NCBI RefSeq assembly: GCF_019192735.1
Contig: NZ_JAHTKP010000069.1
Location: forward strand, 1-36,795
Length of the DNA stretch: 36,795 nucleotides
Source: Kitasatospora aureofaciens
Lineage (GTDB): Bacteria; Actinomycetota; Actinomycetes; Streptomycetales; Streptomycetaceae
Direction: 5' to 3'
Under the pieces are notes generated by a model. That model was not told the origin of the DNA, did not search any database, and saw nothing but the letters and a program-made list of their open reading frames with translations. Position 1 is the stretch's first letter, and each line of letters opens with the position of its first letter. Below, one piece after another: positions 1 through 7,236 of this stretch. The translations under genes were made by a program, and so were the position numbers.

Positions 1-2263
1 GATCTCCGAGCGCGGCCGGGCCGCCGCCGGGGCCGCGGTTCGGGCCGGCCGGCACCTGGCGCTGCTGACGCGGCGTCGGGGCGACCCCGCGCTGCTGCTT
101 GGCCTGCGCCGGGCCGGGGCGGCCGGCGCCGCGGCGGTCGGCGGAGTTGGTGACGTCCACCGGGAGCATGACCAGCGCGGTGGTGCCGCCGGAGTCGCTG
201 GGGCGCAGCTGGATCCGGATGCCGTGGCGCAGGGACAGGCGGCCGACCACGAAGAGGCCCATGCGGCGGGAGACCGAGACGTCCACCGTCGGCGGGTTGG
301 CGAGGCGTTCGTTGATCTCGGCGAGGTCGTCGGGGCTGAGGCCGATACCGGTGTCGTGGATCTCGACCAGCACCCGGCCGTCCGGCAGCGCGTGGCCGGT
401 GACCCGGACGCGGGTCTGCGGGCTGGAGAACGAGGTGGCGTTCTCCAGCAGCTCGGCGAGCAGGTGGACGAGGTCGTTGACGACGCGGCCGGCGACCTCG
501 GCCGACGGCACCGCGGCGAGCTCGATGCGCTCGTACTGCTCCACCTCGGACGCGGCGGCGCGGAGCACGTCGACCAGCGGGACGGGACGGGTCCAGCGGC
601 GGCCCGGGTCCTCACCGGCGAGGACGAGGAGGTTTTCGCCGTTGCGGCGCATGCGGGTCGCGAGGTGGTCCAGCTTGAAGAGGTTGGCCAGCTGGTCCGG
701 GTCCGCCTCGCGGCTCTCCAGCTCGGAGATGAGCGACAGCTGGCGCTGGATAAGGCCCTGGCTGCGGCGCGAGAGGTTGGTGAACATCGCGTTGATGTTG
801 CCGCGGAGGAGGGCCTGTTCGGCGGCGAGGCGGACGGCCTCGCTGTGCACCATGTCGAAGGCGTGCGCCACGTGGCCGATCTCGTCCGCGGAGTCGACGG
901 CGACCGGTTCGACCGCGATGTCGACGTCCTGCGGGTCGTTCTCGGAGAGCGTCTTGACCAGCTCGGGCAGCCGCCGCTCGGCGACGTCCTCGGCCGCGGC
1001 CTGCAGGCGGGTCAGCGAGCGCACCATCGAGCGGGCGATCAGACCGGCGCCACCGAGGGCGAAGAGCAGCACCAGGGCGACGGCGCCGGCGATGATCAGG
1101 GCGTCGGTGTCGGCCTGGGACTGCAGGTCCTGGGCCTTGCCGTCGAGGTTCTCCAGGAGCTTGGACTCGATCCGCTGCTCGGCCTTGATCTTGGCGGTGG
1201 CCTTCTCGTACCAGTCCTTGTAGGTGACCGGGTCGGTCTGGTGGATACCGCTCTGCTGGAGGATCGAGCGCGAGTAGCGGTCGGCGTCGGCGACCACGTT
1301 GTTGTAGCTCAGCTGGCCGCGCAGGTTGTCCAGGTCGTGCGAGGTGTAGATGTTGTTGAAGCTGGTGAGCGCGTTGTCGTAGGAGGCGCGCAGGCGGATA
1401 CCGAAGGACTCGTCGCTCAGGCTGAGGTCGGGGGCCTTGGGGTTGGCGAGCGCGGCGCTGATCAGGGCGCGCTGCTGCGAGGTCGCGTCCTTGGCCAGCG
1501 AGAACTGCTGGAGCGCGCGGGTCGAGACGACCAGGTCCTTGTTGTTCGAGGCGAGTGCGATGTCCTGGGTGATGGACAGCAGGTCGCGGATGATCACGTC
1601 GTACGCGGTGATCGTCGACTGGATGTTCTGGTTGTTCTGGTACGGCAGGTTGCGCGCGTCCGAGATCGAGTTCAGGTCCTTGCGGATCTGGAAGAGCAGC
1701 GCCTTGCCGCCGGACAGTTCGAGGTTCTCGAACTTGTCCGAGGAGGCGGTGAAGCTGCGGCTCAGGTCGTCGGTGGACTTGCGGGAGCTGACGATGTCGT
1801 CGTCGAGCGGGTCGTTCGGGCGCGCGGTGATCGGGCCGGCACTGATGTCCCGCTCGGTCTGCAGGGCGTCCGCGAGGGCCGTCGCCTTCTTGGCCAGGTC
1901 GGACAGGTTGGCCATCTGGGCGAGCTGCTGCGAGTTCTGCATCGAGGTCTGGATGCGCAGGCCACCGAGGACCAGCGAGACCAGGACCGGGAGGGCGAGC
2001 AGCGCGATCAGCCTGGTGCGGATGCGCCAGTTGCGCATCGCGAGCCGGCTCAGACCGGTGGCGCGGCGCCTGGTCAGGGTCGTCCGGAGTTTGTCCCGGG
2101 TCGACTTCCGGTCCTGGCCGTCGTCCTCCGGGCGGCCGGGGGCCTCGGATGTCACCGGCTCGGCCGGGCCGCCGGAGGCCTCCGCCTGCTGGGGGGCTGC
2201 CACAGGCTCACGCGACTCCGGGTTCCCCGCGGCGCCGCTACCCCTCTTGAAACGTCCCTGCAC
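1..2263 (-). CDS. Conservon-type nitrate/nitrite-sensing histidine kinase (CvnA-like), partial
   Basis: Sensor kinase read on the minus strand; the reading frame is open to base 1, so the C-terminus is missing. From the GTG at 2263 it has a basic, Pro/Gly/Ala-rich cytoplasmic start, a first membrane helix at about residues 82-102, an extracellular NIT-type helical sensor domain, a second membrane helix near 384-411, a HAMP-like linker, and a kinase domain with the box LAELLENA near residue 600 and DTGIGLS near 635. These are features of the actinobacterial conservon kinases, normally followed by roadblock, DUF742 and GTPase genes, which would lie left of base 1. GTG 2263 has AGAGG 11 bases upstream and yields the VQGRFKR start I recall for this family; ATG 2311 is an in-frame alternative with a poorer ribosome site. 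The signal sensed is not visible here. Confidence 0.9.
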   Translation of the reverse strand, partial: MQGRFKRGSGAAGNPESREPVAAPQQAEASGGPAEPVTSEAPGRPEDDGQDRKSTRDKLRTTLTRRRATGLSRLAMRNWRIRTRLIALLALPVLVSLVLGGLRIQTSMQNSQQLAQMANLSDLAKKATALADALQTERDISAGPITARPNDPLDDDIVSSRKSTDDLSRSFTASSDKFENLELSGGKALLFQIRKDLNSISDARNLPYQNNQNIQSTITAYDVIIRDLLSITQDIALASNNKDLVVSTRALQQFSLAKDATSQQRALISAALANPKAPDLSLSDESFGIRLRASYDNALTSFNNIYTSHDLDNLRGQLSYNNVVADADRYSRSILQQSGIHQTDPVTYKDWYEKATAKIKAEQRIESKLLENLDGKAQDLQSQADTDALIIAGAVALVLLFALGGAGLIARSMVRSLTRLQAAAEDVAERRLPELVKTLSENDPQDVDIAVEPVAVDSADEIGHVAHAFDMVHSEAVRLAAEQALLRGNINAMFTNLSRRSQGLIQRQLSLISELESREADPDQLANLFKLDHLATRMRRNGENLLVLAGEDPGRRWTRPVPLVDVLRAAASEVEQYERIELAAVPSAEVAGRVVNDLVHLLAELLENATSFSSPQTRVRVTGHALPDGRVLVEIHDTGIGLSPDDLAEINERLANPPTVDVSVSRRMGLFVVGRLSLRHGIRIQLRPSDSGGTTALVMLPVDVTNSADRRGAGRPGPAQAKQQRGVAPTPRQQRQVPAGPNRGPGGGPAALGD

Positions 2264-2844
2264 TGGCGTCGCAACCTCTGGACCGGGCGTCCCGCCGCGT
2301 CGCCACGGCATGGACGGTGTCGAGTTTCCATCCGCACCCCGGCCGGTCCGGGAGAGCGGGTCACCGGGGTGGACTGCTCCCTACCCACGGTCCGTGGCAT
2401 TCCAGCACAGCCGGGGAATCCCAACAAGGGCCGCCGGGGCTCGCCGCGCGCCACTACCGACCGCGTGCGCGATTTCACTGACTGTGCGGTAACCGGACCG
2501 GAATACCGCCTTTTTCGGACACTCGCCTGATACATGCCAACCGGACCCTAGATCGAAAAGAGTCGCAGACCTGCCGGAATGCCCGAAATCGGCGCTTTGT
2601 CGGGAAATCCCGTTGCGGCGATATGTCGGATATCAGAGATTTGCGTGGTGATTTGTGAGGAAAATCACAGCCGAATGTGTAGCTTTGGTCACGGTCCCTG
2701 TGGAATGAGATCTCGTAACCTGGCTGCATCCGGAGCACGGCCCCGATCAGCCTGCCCAGAATCCCTCCGAATCATTCGGAACCACTCAGGCCGGTGCCGC
2801 TCCCGTCGGGACGCGCCCGGCCACGACCAAGAGGTGCTGACTCG
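2264..2844. other. 581-base divergent intergenic region, locally AT-richer and palindrome-rich
   Basis: No convincing gene. The stretch 2480-2720 is visibly less GC-rich than the rest of the window and holds several inverted repeats: CGGGA-AA-TCCCG near 2601-2612, GATAT-N5-ATATC at 2620-2634, and the Crp-like site at 2648-2669. Promoters for both the leftward kinase and the rightward small gene should be here. A possible -10 for the rightward gene is TAACCT at 2716-2721, without a good -35. Short reading frames inside (for example 2475-2738 minus) lack ribosome sites and family resemblance. Confidence 0.6.
2648..2669. promoter_or_regulatory. Crp-type operator TGTGA-N6-TCACA
   Basis: TGTGA at 2654-2658 and TCACA at 2665-2669 are separated by exactly six bases, the full consensus half-sites of cAMP-receptor proteins; streptomycete Crp is reported to use GTGA-N6-TCAC. 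A second, overlapping palindrome GTGATTT-N7-AAATCAC spans 2648-2668. The site is about 390 bases from the start of the kinase and 180 bases from the small gene. If the small gene uses the -10 at 2716, the centre would be near -66, a usual activator distance. The match is seen; binding is inferred. Confidence 0.55.
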
Positions 2845-3066
2845 ATGTCCCAGGCGAAGAAGGCCACCAAGTCCACGCTGTCCTGCCGCTCCACGGCGAA
2901 CCCGCGCCGGACCACGCTGGCCTCGGTCGAGGACTTCAGCAAGATCCCCGGCGCCCGCAAGTCCGAGGACGTCGTCACCTACTCGACCGAGCTGCCGACC
3001 AGCACGGCCAACCCGCGCCGCACCCGGCTGATGGTCGCCCCGGTGGTCGCCGTCCCGCAGGACTGA
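2845..3066 (+). CDS. Small protein of unknown function with duplicated STANPRRT motif
   Basis: A 73-residue protein that I do not recognise. ATG 2845 has a good ribosome site, GAGGTG at 2831-2836, eight bases upstream. The protein is rich in Ser, Thr, Arg and Pro, has a single Cys (residue 14) and no membrane segment or signal peptide. The octapeptide STANPRRT occurs twice, near the N-terminus and about 18 residues before the end, each followed by a short hydrophobic or polar run. It stands alone: a long intergenic region precedes it and a strong terminator hairpin follows 17 bases after the stop. No modifying enzyme or transporter is adjacent, so a peptide-natural-product precursor is not supported. 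The Crp-like site upstream may control it. Confidence 0.75.
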   Translation: MSQAKKATKSTLSCRSTANPRRTTLASVEDFSKIPGARKSEDVVTYSTELPTSTANPRRTRLMVAPVVAVPQD

Positions 3067-3083
3067 CCCCGCCGGCGTTCCGC

Positions 3084-3120
3084 CGAGGGCGCCGCGACCG
3101 CACCGGTCGCGGCGCCCTCG
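3084..3120 (+). terminator. Strong hairpin terminator after the small gene
   Basis: Perfect 17-bp GC-rich stem (3084-3100 with 3104-3120) around a three-base loop, starting 17 bases after the stop codon at 3066. There is no T-run, which is common in this group. Confidence 0.75.
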
Positions 3121-3344
3121 CGCGTTTCCGGCCTGCGTGTCACCGGCCTGCGCGTTTCCGGCCCGGCGCGTCCCCTGTCCGGCGCGTTTCCGGCGCAACC
3201 GCGCTGAACAGGGGTAAAGCGGTCGCGCGAGGGCCCACGCGATAGCCTGGAGGCCGATTGACGGGGCCGCGCCCACGGAGGGCGAGGCGCCCACAGCGCC
3301 CGGGGGCGCCCCGGGCGGCCGACGAAGCGAGGGGTAGCCCAGCC

Positions 3345-4145
3345 GTGCGCATTGCCAGGTTTTCCGTCCGGGAAGGGAGCCCTGCCGCCGGCAGCGTCTC
3401 CTTCGGCGTGGTGGAGGGCGACCCCGCCCAGCCGGAGTCGCTGGTGGTCCACGCGCTGGCCGGCCACCCGTTCGGCCAGCCGCAACCCACCGGCGAGAGT
3501 TACCGCCTCCAGGACGTCCGGCTGCTCAGCCCGATGCTCCCGAACAAGATCGTGGCGGTCGGCCGCAACTACGCGGCGCACGCGGCCGAACTGGGCAACG
3601 AGGTCCCGGACGCCCCGCTCACCTTCTTCAAGCCGTCCACCGCGGTGATCGGCCCGACCGAGAGCATCGCCTACCCGCCGTTCTCCTCGGACGTTCACCA
3701 CGAGGCCGAACTCGCCGTGGTGATCGGCCGGATGTGCCGCGAGGTCCCGCTGGACCGGGTGCCCGAGGTGATCCTCGGCTACACCTGCGCCAACGACGTG
3801 ACCGCCCGCGACGTCCAGCAGCGCGAGGGCCAGTGGGCCCGGGCCAAGGGCTTCGACACCGCCTGCCCGCTGGGCCCGTGGATCGAGACCGACCTCGACC
3901 CGAGCGACGTCGCGATCACCTGCACGGTCAACGGCGAGCTCCGGCAGACCGGGCGCACCTCCCTGATGATCCGCTCGGTCGCCGAGCTGATCGTCCACAT
4001 CTCCGAGGCCATGACGCTGCTGCCCGGCGACGTCATCCTCACCGGCACACCCGCTGGGGTGGGCCCCCTCAACGTCGGCGACGAAGTCGCCGTCTCCATC
4101 GAAGGCATCGGCACTCTCACCAACAAGGTGATCAAGCGTGGCTAA
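3345..4145 (+). CDS. Fumarylacetoacetate hydrolase (FAH) family protein
   Basis: 266 residues, the usual size for the single-domain FAH family (metal-dependent hydrolases, decarboxylases and isomerases acting on acyl-pyruvates and related diketo acids). The typical core is visible: NKIVAVGRNYAAHAAELG, then FFKPSTAVIGP, the metal-ligand region HHEAELAVVIGR, CANDVTARDVQ, and the C-terminal GDVILTGTPAGVGPL. The GTG at 3345 has AGGGG about ten bases upstream and gives the standard family start (VRIARFS); an upstream in-frame extension to 3258 is low-complexity and was rejected. A -10-like TAGCCT lies at 3243-3248. The stop overlaps the gltX start by eight bases, so the two are translationally coupled. 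The substrate cannot be told from sequence. Confidence 0.9.
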   Translation: MRIARFSVREGSPAAGSVSFGVVEGDPAQPESLVVHALAGHPFGQPQPTGESYRLQDVRLLSPMLPNKIVAVGRNYAAHAAELGNEVPDAPLTFFKPSTAVIGPTESIAYPPFSSDVHHEAELAVVIGRMCREVPLDRVPEVILGYTCANDVTARDVQQREGQWARAKGFDTACPLGPWIETDLDPSDVAITCTVNGELRQTGRTSLMIRSVAELIVHISEAMTLLPGDVILTGTPAGVGPLNVGDEVAVSIEGIGTLTNKVIKRG

Positions 4146-5637
4146 CACTGACCCGGCCGTCCGGGTTCGCTTCTGTCCGTCCCCGACCGGGAACCCGCAC
4201 GTGGGCCTGGTCCGCACGGCCCTCTTCAACTGGGCCTTCGCCCGCCACAACGGCGGCACGCTGGTCTTCCGGATCGAGGACACCGACTCGGCCCGCGACT
4301 CCGAGGAGTCGTACGACCAGCTGCTCGACGCCATGCGCTGGCTCGGCTTCGACTGGGACGAGGGCCCGGAGGTCGGCGGCCCGCACGCGCCGTACCGCCA
4401 GTCGCAGCGGATGGACATCTACGCCGACGTCGCCCGCCGCCTGCACGAGGCCGGCCACGCCTACCACTGCTACTGCAGCACCGAGGAGCTGGACGCCCGC
4501 CGCGAGGCCGCCCGCGCGGCCGGCAAGCCCTCCGGCTACGACGGCCACTGCCGGGACCTGACGGACGACCAGATCGCCGTCTACAAGCTGGAGAAGCGCG
4601 AGCCGATCCTGCGCTTCCGGATGCCCGACCGCACCATCAGCTTCGACGACCTGGTGCGCGGCACGCTCACCTTCGAGCCGGAGAACGTGCCGGACTACGG
4701 CATCGTCCGGGCCAACGGCGCCCCGCTGTACACCCTGGTGAACCCGGTGGACGACGCCCTGATGGGCATCACCCACGTGCTGCGCGGCGAGGACCTGCTG
4801 TCCTCCACCCCGCGGCAGATCGCCCTGTACGCGGCGCTCGCCGAGATCGGCGTCGGCAGCGGCGCCACCCCGCGCTTCGGCCACCTGCCGTACGTGATGG
4901 GCGAGGGCAACAAGAAGCTCTCCAAGCGCGACCCGCAGGCCTCGCTCAACCTGTACCGCGAGCGCGGCTTCATCCGCGAGGGCCTGCTCAACTACCTGTC
5001 GCTGCTGGGCTGGTCGCTCGCCGAGGACCGCGACCTGTTCGACCTGGACGAGCTGGTCGCCGCCTTCGACATCGCGAAGGTGAACTCCAACCCGGCCCGC
5101 TTCGACCTGAAGAAGTGCGAGGCGATCAACGCCGAGCACCTCCGCCGGCTGGCCCCGGAGGACTTCGTCCGCCGCCTGGTGCCGTACCTGCAGGCCCCCG
5201 GCCTGCTGCCGGCCGAGCCGACCGCCGAGCAGCTGGACCTGCTGGCCAAGGCCGCGCCGCTCACCCAGGAGCGGATGGTCGTGCTGAGCGAGATCGTGAA
5301 CATGGCCGGCTTCCTGTTCGTCGACCCGGCCGACTTCACGGTCGACCCGGACGACGCCGCCAAGGTGCTGACCGCGGACGCCCGCCCGGTGCTGGAGGCC
5401 AGCATCAAGGCGCTGGAGGAGCTCGCGGACTTCACCCCGGACCCGATCCAGGCCGCGCTGCGCGAGGCGCTGGTGGACGGGCTGGGCATCAAGCCCAAGT
5501 TCGCGTTCACGCCGCTGCGGGTGGCCGTCACCGGCCGCCGGGTCTCGCCGCCGCTGTTCGAGTCGATGGAGCTGCTCGGGCGCCCCGAGACGCTGCGCCG
5601 GCTGCGGGCCGCCCTGGACGCCGCGCCGTCCGCCTGA
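4138..5637 (+). CDS. gltX: Glutamyl-tRNA synthetase
   Basis: Class I aminoacyl-tRNA synthetase that ligates glutamate to tRNA-Glu. It is 499 residues long, normal for the bacterial enzyme. The HIGH-type motif is PSPTGNPHVG at residues 14-23 and the KMSKS-type motif is KKLSKR at 259-264; the intervening FRIEDTD and YHCYCSTEE segments are typical. Actinobacteria generally lack glutaminyl-tRNA synthetase and use a non-discriminating GluRS plus GatCAB amidotransferase, so this enzyme probably also charges tRNA-Gln; both tRNA types are encoded directly downstream. The start is GTG 4138, inside the end of the FAH-family gene, with no good ribosome site of its own visible. Confidence 0.97.
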   Translation: MANTDPAVRVRFCPSPTGNPHVGLVRTALFNWAFARHNGGTLVFRIEDTDSARDSEESYDQLLDAMRWLGFDWDEGPEVGGPHAPYRQSQRMDIYADVARRLHEAGHAYHCYCSTEELDARREAARAAGKPSGYDGHCRDLTDDQIAVYKLEKREPILRFRMPDRTISFDDLVRGTLTFEPENVPDYGIVRANGAPLYTLVNPVDDALMGITHVLRGEDLLSSTPRQIALYAALAEIGVGSGATPRFGHLPYVMGEGNKKLSKRDPQASLNLYRERGFIREGLLNYLSLLGWSLAEDRDLFDLDELVAAFDIAKVNSNPARFDLKKCEAINAEHLRRLAPEDFVRRLVPYLQAPGLLPAEPTAEQLDLLAKAAPLTQERMVVLSEIVNMAGFLFVDPADFTVDPDDAAKVLTADARPVLEASIKALEELADFTPDPIQAALREALVDGLGIKPKFAFTPLRVAVTGRRVSPPLFESMELLGRPETLRRLRAALDAAPSA

Positions 5638-5653
5638 GCGGGCTGCTGAGCAG

Positions 5654-5686
5654 GCCGCGGGCCCGGCTCCGTGCCGGGCCCGCGGC
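5654..5686 (+). terminator. Terminator hairpin after gltX
   Basis: Perfect 14-bp stem (5654-5667 with 5673-5686) and a five-base loop, 17 bases after the gltX stop. It separates gltX transcription from the tRNA operon promoter. Confidence 0.75.
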
Positions 5687-5738
5687 GTACCCGGACGTCA
5701 CCGCCCGGTCGCCCGGCCGCTGCCTGGGGTTATCGATT

Positions 5739-5767
5739 TTGGAGCCAGGGCAGACGTCGGGTAATGT
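5739..5767 (+). promoter_or_regulatory. Promoter of the tRNA operon
   Basis: A -35 box TTGGAG (5739-5744), a 17-base spacer and a -10 box TAATGT (5762-5767), close to the vegetative sigma consensus. Transcription would start near 5774, about 96 bases before the first tRNA. The position between the gltX terminator and tRNA-Gln fits. Confidence 0.65.
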
Positions 5768-5869
5768 TCTTTCTGCGCCGCCCGGGAGGGAACGGACGGG
5801 GAGCGAAACCCCGCCGGACCGAGCGAGAGGCGCAGCACCCGAGAAGACCTCGCAAGGGTTCAACTCTGG

Positions 5870-5941
5870 TGGGGTATGGTGTAATTGGCAGCACGACTGA
5901 TTCTGGTTCAGTTAGTCTAGGTTCGAGTCCTGGTACCCCAG
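5870..5941 (+). tRNA. tRNA-Gln (anticodon CTG), copy 1
   Basis: Cloverleaf with 7-bp acceptor stem TGGGGTA/TACCCCA (5870-5876 with 5934-5940), anticodon stem ACTGA/TCAGT around loop TTCTGGT, T-arm with TTCGAGT, and discriminator G at 5941. The U1-A72 end pair is characteristic of tRNA-Gln. CCA is not encoded. Confidence 0.95.
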
Positions 5942-5986
5942 CGCAGTACGGCAGCAATGCGGTGCAGCAGTACAAGTGAAGATCAA

Positions 5987-6059
5987 GCCCCCGTTGTGTA
6001 GCGGCCTAGCACGCTGCCCTCTCACGGCAGTAGCGCCGGTTCGAATCCGGTCGGGGGTA
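5987..6059 (+). tRNA. tRNA-Glu (anticodon CTC), copy 1
   Basis: 73 bases. The acceptor stem GCCCCCG pairs with CGGGGGT (first pair G-U), the anticodon loop is CTCTCAC with anticodon CTC reading GAG, the T-loop is TTCGAAT and the discriminator is A. CCA is not encoded. First of three identical copies. Confidence 0.95.
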
Positions 6060-6061
6060 CG

Positions 6062-6077
6062 GATCCCGCAAGGGATC
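6062..6077 (+). repeat. GNRA-loop hairpin in tRNA spacer 1
   Basis: GATCCC (6062-6067), GCAA tetraloop, GGGATC (6072-6077), between tRNA-Glu copies 1 and 2. The same hairpin recurs in the next spacer (6162-6177). It could assist precursor processing or simply have been copied with the tRNA unit. Confidence 0.6.
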
Positions 6078-6086
6078 ACCTGGAAA

Positions 6087-6159
6087 GCCCCCGTTGTGTA
6101 GCGGCCTAGCACGCTGCCCTCTCACGGCAGTAGCGCCGGTTCGAATCCGGTCGGGGGTA
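6087..6159 (+). tRNA. tRNA-Glu (anticodon CTC), copy 2
   Basis: Identical in all 73 bases to the copy at 5987-6059, with anticodon CTC and discriminator A. It is part of a roughly 100-base tandem unit comprising tRNA plus spacer. Confidence 0.95.
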
Positions 6160-6161
6160 CG

Positions 6162-6177
6162 GATCCCGCAAGGGATC
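6162..6177 (+). repeat. GNRA-loop hairpin in tRNA spacer 2
   Basis: Second copy of the GATCCC-GCAA-GGGATC hairpin, between tRNA-Glu copies 2 and 3. The two spacers (27 and 26 bases) differ at only a few positions near their 3' ends. Confidence 0.6.
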
Positions 6178-6185
6178 GCCAGGAA

Positions 6186-6258
6186 GCCCCCGTTGTGTAG
6201 CGGCCTAGCACGCTGCCCTCTCACGGCAGTAGCGCCGGTTCGAATCCGGTCGGGGGTA
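6186..6258 (+). tRNA. tRNA-Glu (anticodon CTC), copy 3
   Basis: Identical to the two preceding tRNA-Glu genes. It is followed by a different spacer that contains an imperfect 10-bp hairpin (6271-6280 with 6283-6292) before the second tRNA-Gln. Confidence 0.95.
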
Positions 6259-6305
6259 CCAGAGCAGGAAGCCGGTGGGCTCGCCCATCGGCCCTTGCTT
6301 TGTGT

Positions 6306-6377
6306 TGGGGTATGGTGTAATTGGCAGCACGAGTGATTCTGGTTCATTTAGTCTAGGTTCGAGTCCTGGTACCCCAG
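6306..6377 (+). tRNA. tRNA-Gln (anticodon CTG), copy 2
   Basis: Same acceptor, D and T arms and anticodon CTG as the copy at 5870. The anticodon stem differs at two positions: AGTGA/TCATT instead of ACTGA/TCAGT, so position 28-42 is a G-U wobble instead of C-G. The cloverleaf is intact and the discriminator is G. Confidence 0.93.
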
Positions 6378-6389
6378 CCAGAAGAGAAA

Positions 6390-6413
6390 GGCCCCGGTTT
6401 CCGGGGTCTTTTT
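6390..6413 (+). terminator. Rho-independent terminator of the tRNA operon
   Basis: 8-bp GC-rich stem (6390-6397 with 6401-6408, one G-U pair), three-base loop, followed directly by five T residues. A textbook intrinsic terminator 12 bases after the last tRNA. Confidence 0.88.
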
Positions 6414-6455
6414 GCTTTCCCCGGCCGGTCGCTTTCCCCGGCCCGGGAAATGTCC

Positions 6456-6489
6456 GAAGGGCCCCGCTCGGTGTCGAGCGGGGCCCTTC
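6456..6489 (-). terminator. Terminator downstream of ndgR
   Basis: Perfect 15-bp stem (6456-6470 with 6475-6489) and a GTGT loop, 27 bases beyond the ndgR stop codon on the minus strand. It may also back up the tRNA terminator in the other direction. Confidence 0.75.
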
Positions 6490-6516
6490 TCGGTTTATCG
6501 GTGCGATCGGGGGCGA

Positions 6517-7230
6517 TCAGCTGCGGCGCAGGGCCTCGGTGAGCCGGTTCGCGGCTTCGATGATGGCCTGGGCGTGCAGCCGGCCCGGGTGGCGGGTCAG
6601 GCGCTCGATCGGGCCGGAGACCGAGACGGCGGCGACCACACGGTTGGAGGGGCCGCGGACGGGCGCGGAGACGGACGCGACGCCCGGCTCCCGCTCGCCG
6701 ATCGACTGGGCCCAGCCGCGCCGCCGGACGCCGCTCAGCGCGGTGGCGGTGAACCGGGCGCCCTGGAGGCCGCGGTGGAGCCGCTCGGGCTCCTCCCAGG
6801 CCAGCAGGACCTGGGCGGCCGAGCCGGCCTTCATCGGCAGGGTGCTGCCGACCGGGACGGTGTCCCGCAGGCCGGAGAGCCGCTCGGCGGCGGCGACGCA
6901 GATCCGCATCTCGCCCTGCCGGCGGTAGAGCTGTGCGCTCTCGCCGGTGACGTCGCGCAGGTGGGTCAGGACCGGGCCCGCGGTGGCGAGCAGCCGGTCC
7001 TCGCCCGCCGCGGCGGAGAGTTCGGAGAGACGGGGGCCGAGGATGAAGCGCCCCTGCATGTCCCTGGTGACCAGACGGTGGTGTTCGAGTGCGACGGCGA
7101 GTCGGTGGGCCGTGGGCCGCGCCAGACCGGTGGCGGCGACCAGCCCCGCCAACGTGGCGGGGCCCGACTCCAGTGCGCTCAGCACCAGAGCGGCCTTGTC
7201 GAGAACGCCGACGCCGCTAGTGTTGTCCAT
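6517..7230 (-). CDS. ndgR: IclR-family regulator NdgR, divergent from leuCD
   Basis: 237 residues. The N-terminal winged helix-turn-helix covers roughly residues 8-70 (LVAATGLARPTAHRLAVALE as recognition region); the C-terminal IclR effector domain begins near residue 75. The sequence closely resembles the streptomycete NdgR as I recall it, a regulator of leucine and other amino-acid pathways and of quorum-like and antibiotic phenotypes. Divergent placement next to leuCD is the conserved arrangement. ATG 7230 has little ribosome site (AGGG almost touching the start), so the message may be leaderless or nearly so. A 12-bp perfect palindrome lies seven bases upstream of the start and could serve autoregulation. 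Confidence 0.93.
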   Translation of the reverse strand: MDNTSGVGVLDKAALVLSALESGPATLAGLVAATGLARPTAHRLAVALEHHRLVTRDMQGRFILGPRLSELSAAAGEDRLLATAGPVLTHLRDVTGESAQLYRRQGEMRICVAAAERLSGLRDTVPVGSTLPMKAGSAAQVLLAWEEPERLHRGLQGARFTATALSGVRRRGWAQSIGEREPGVASVSAPVRGPSNRVVAAVSVSGPIERLTRHPGRLHAQAIIEAANRLTEALRRS

Positions 7231-7236
7231 GCCCTA

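Noticed and set aside
224..2530. 768-residue open frame on the plus strand opposite the histidine kinase
   Set aside because: The minus-strand frame translates into a clear sensor kinase; the plus frame is low-complexity (Gly, Val, Arg, Asp) and runs beyond the kinase start into non-coding DNA.
2676..2692. Second Crp-like site (GTG ... CAC) next to the perfect one
   Set aside because: The half-sites are ten bases apart instead of the required spacing and only partly match.
2845..3066. RiPP precursor peptide reading of the small STANPRRT gene
   Set aside because: There is no modification enzyme, protease or transporter nearby, only one Cys, and no leader-core pattern; kept as protein of unknown function.
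5987..6258. Triplicated tRNA-Glu as integration sites (att) of a mobile element
   Set aside because: The copies are complete genes with short common spacers; no integrase, excisionase or foreign-looking DNA is nearby.
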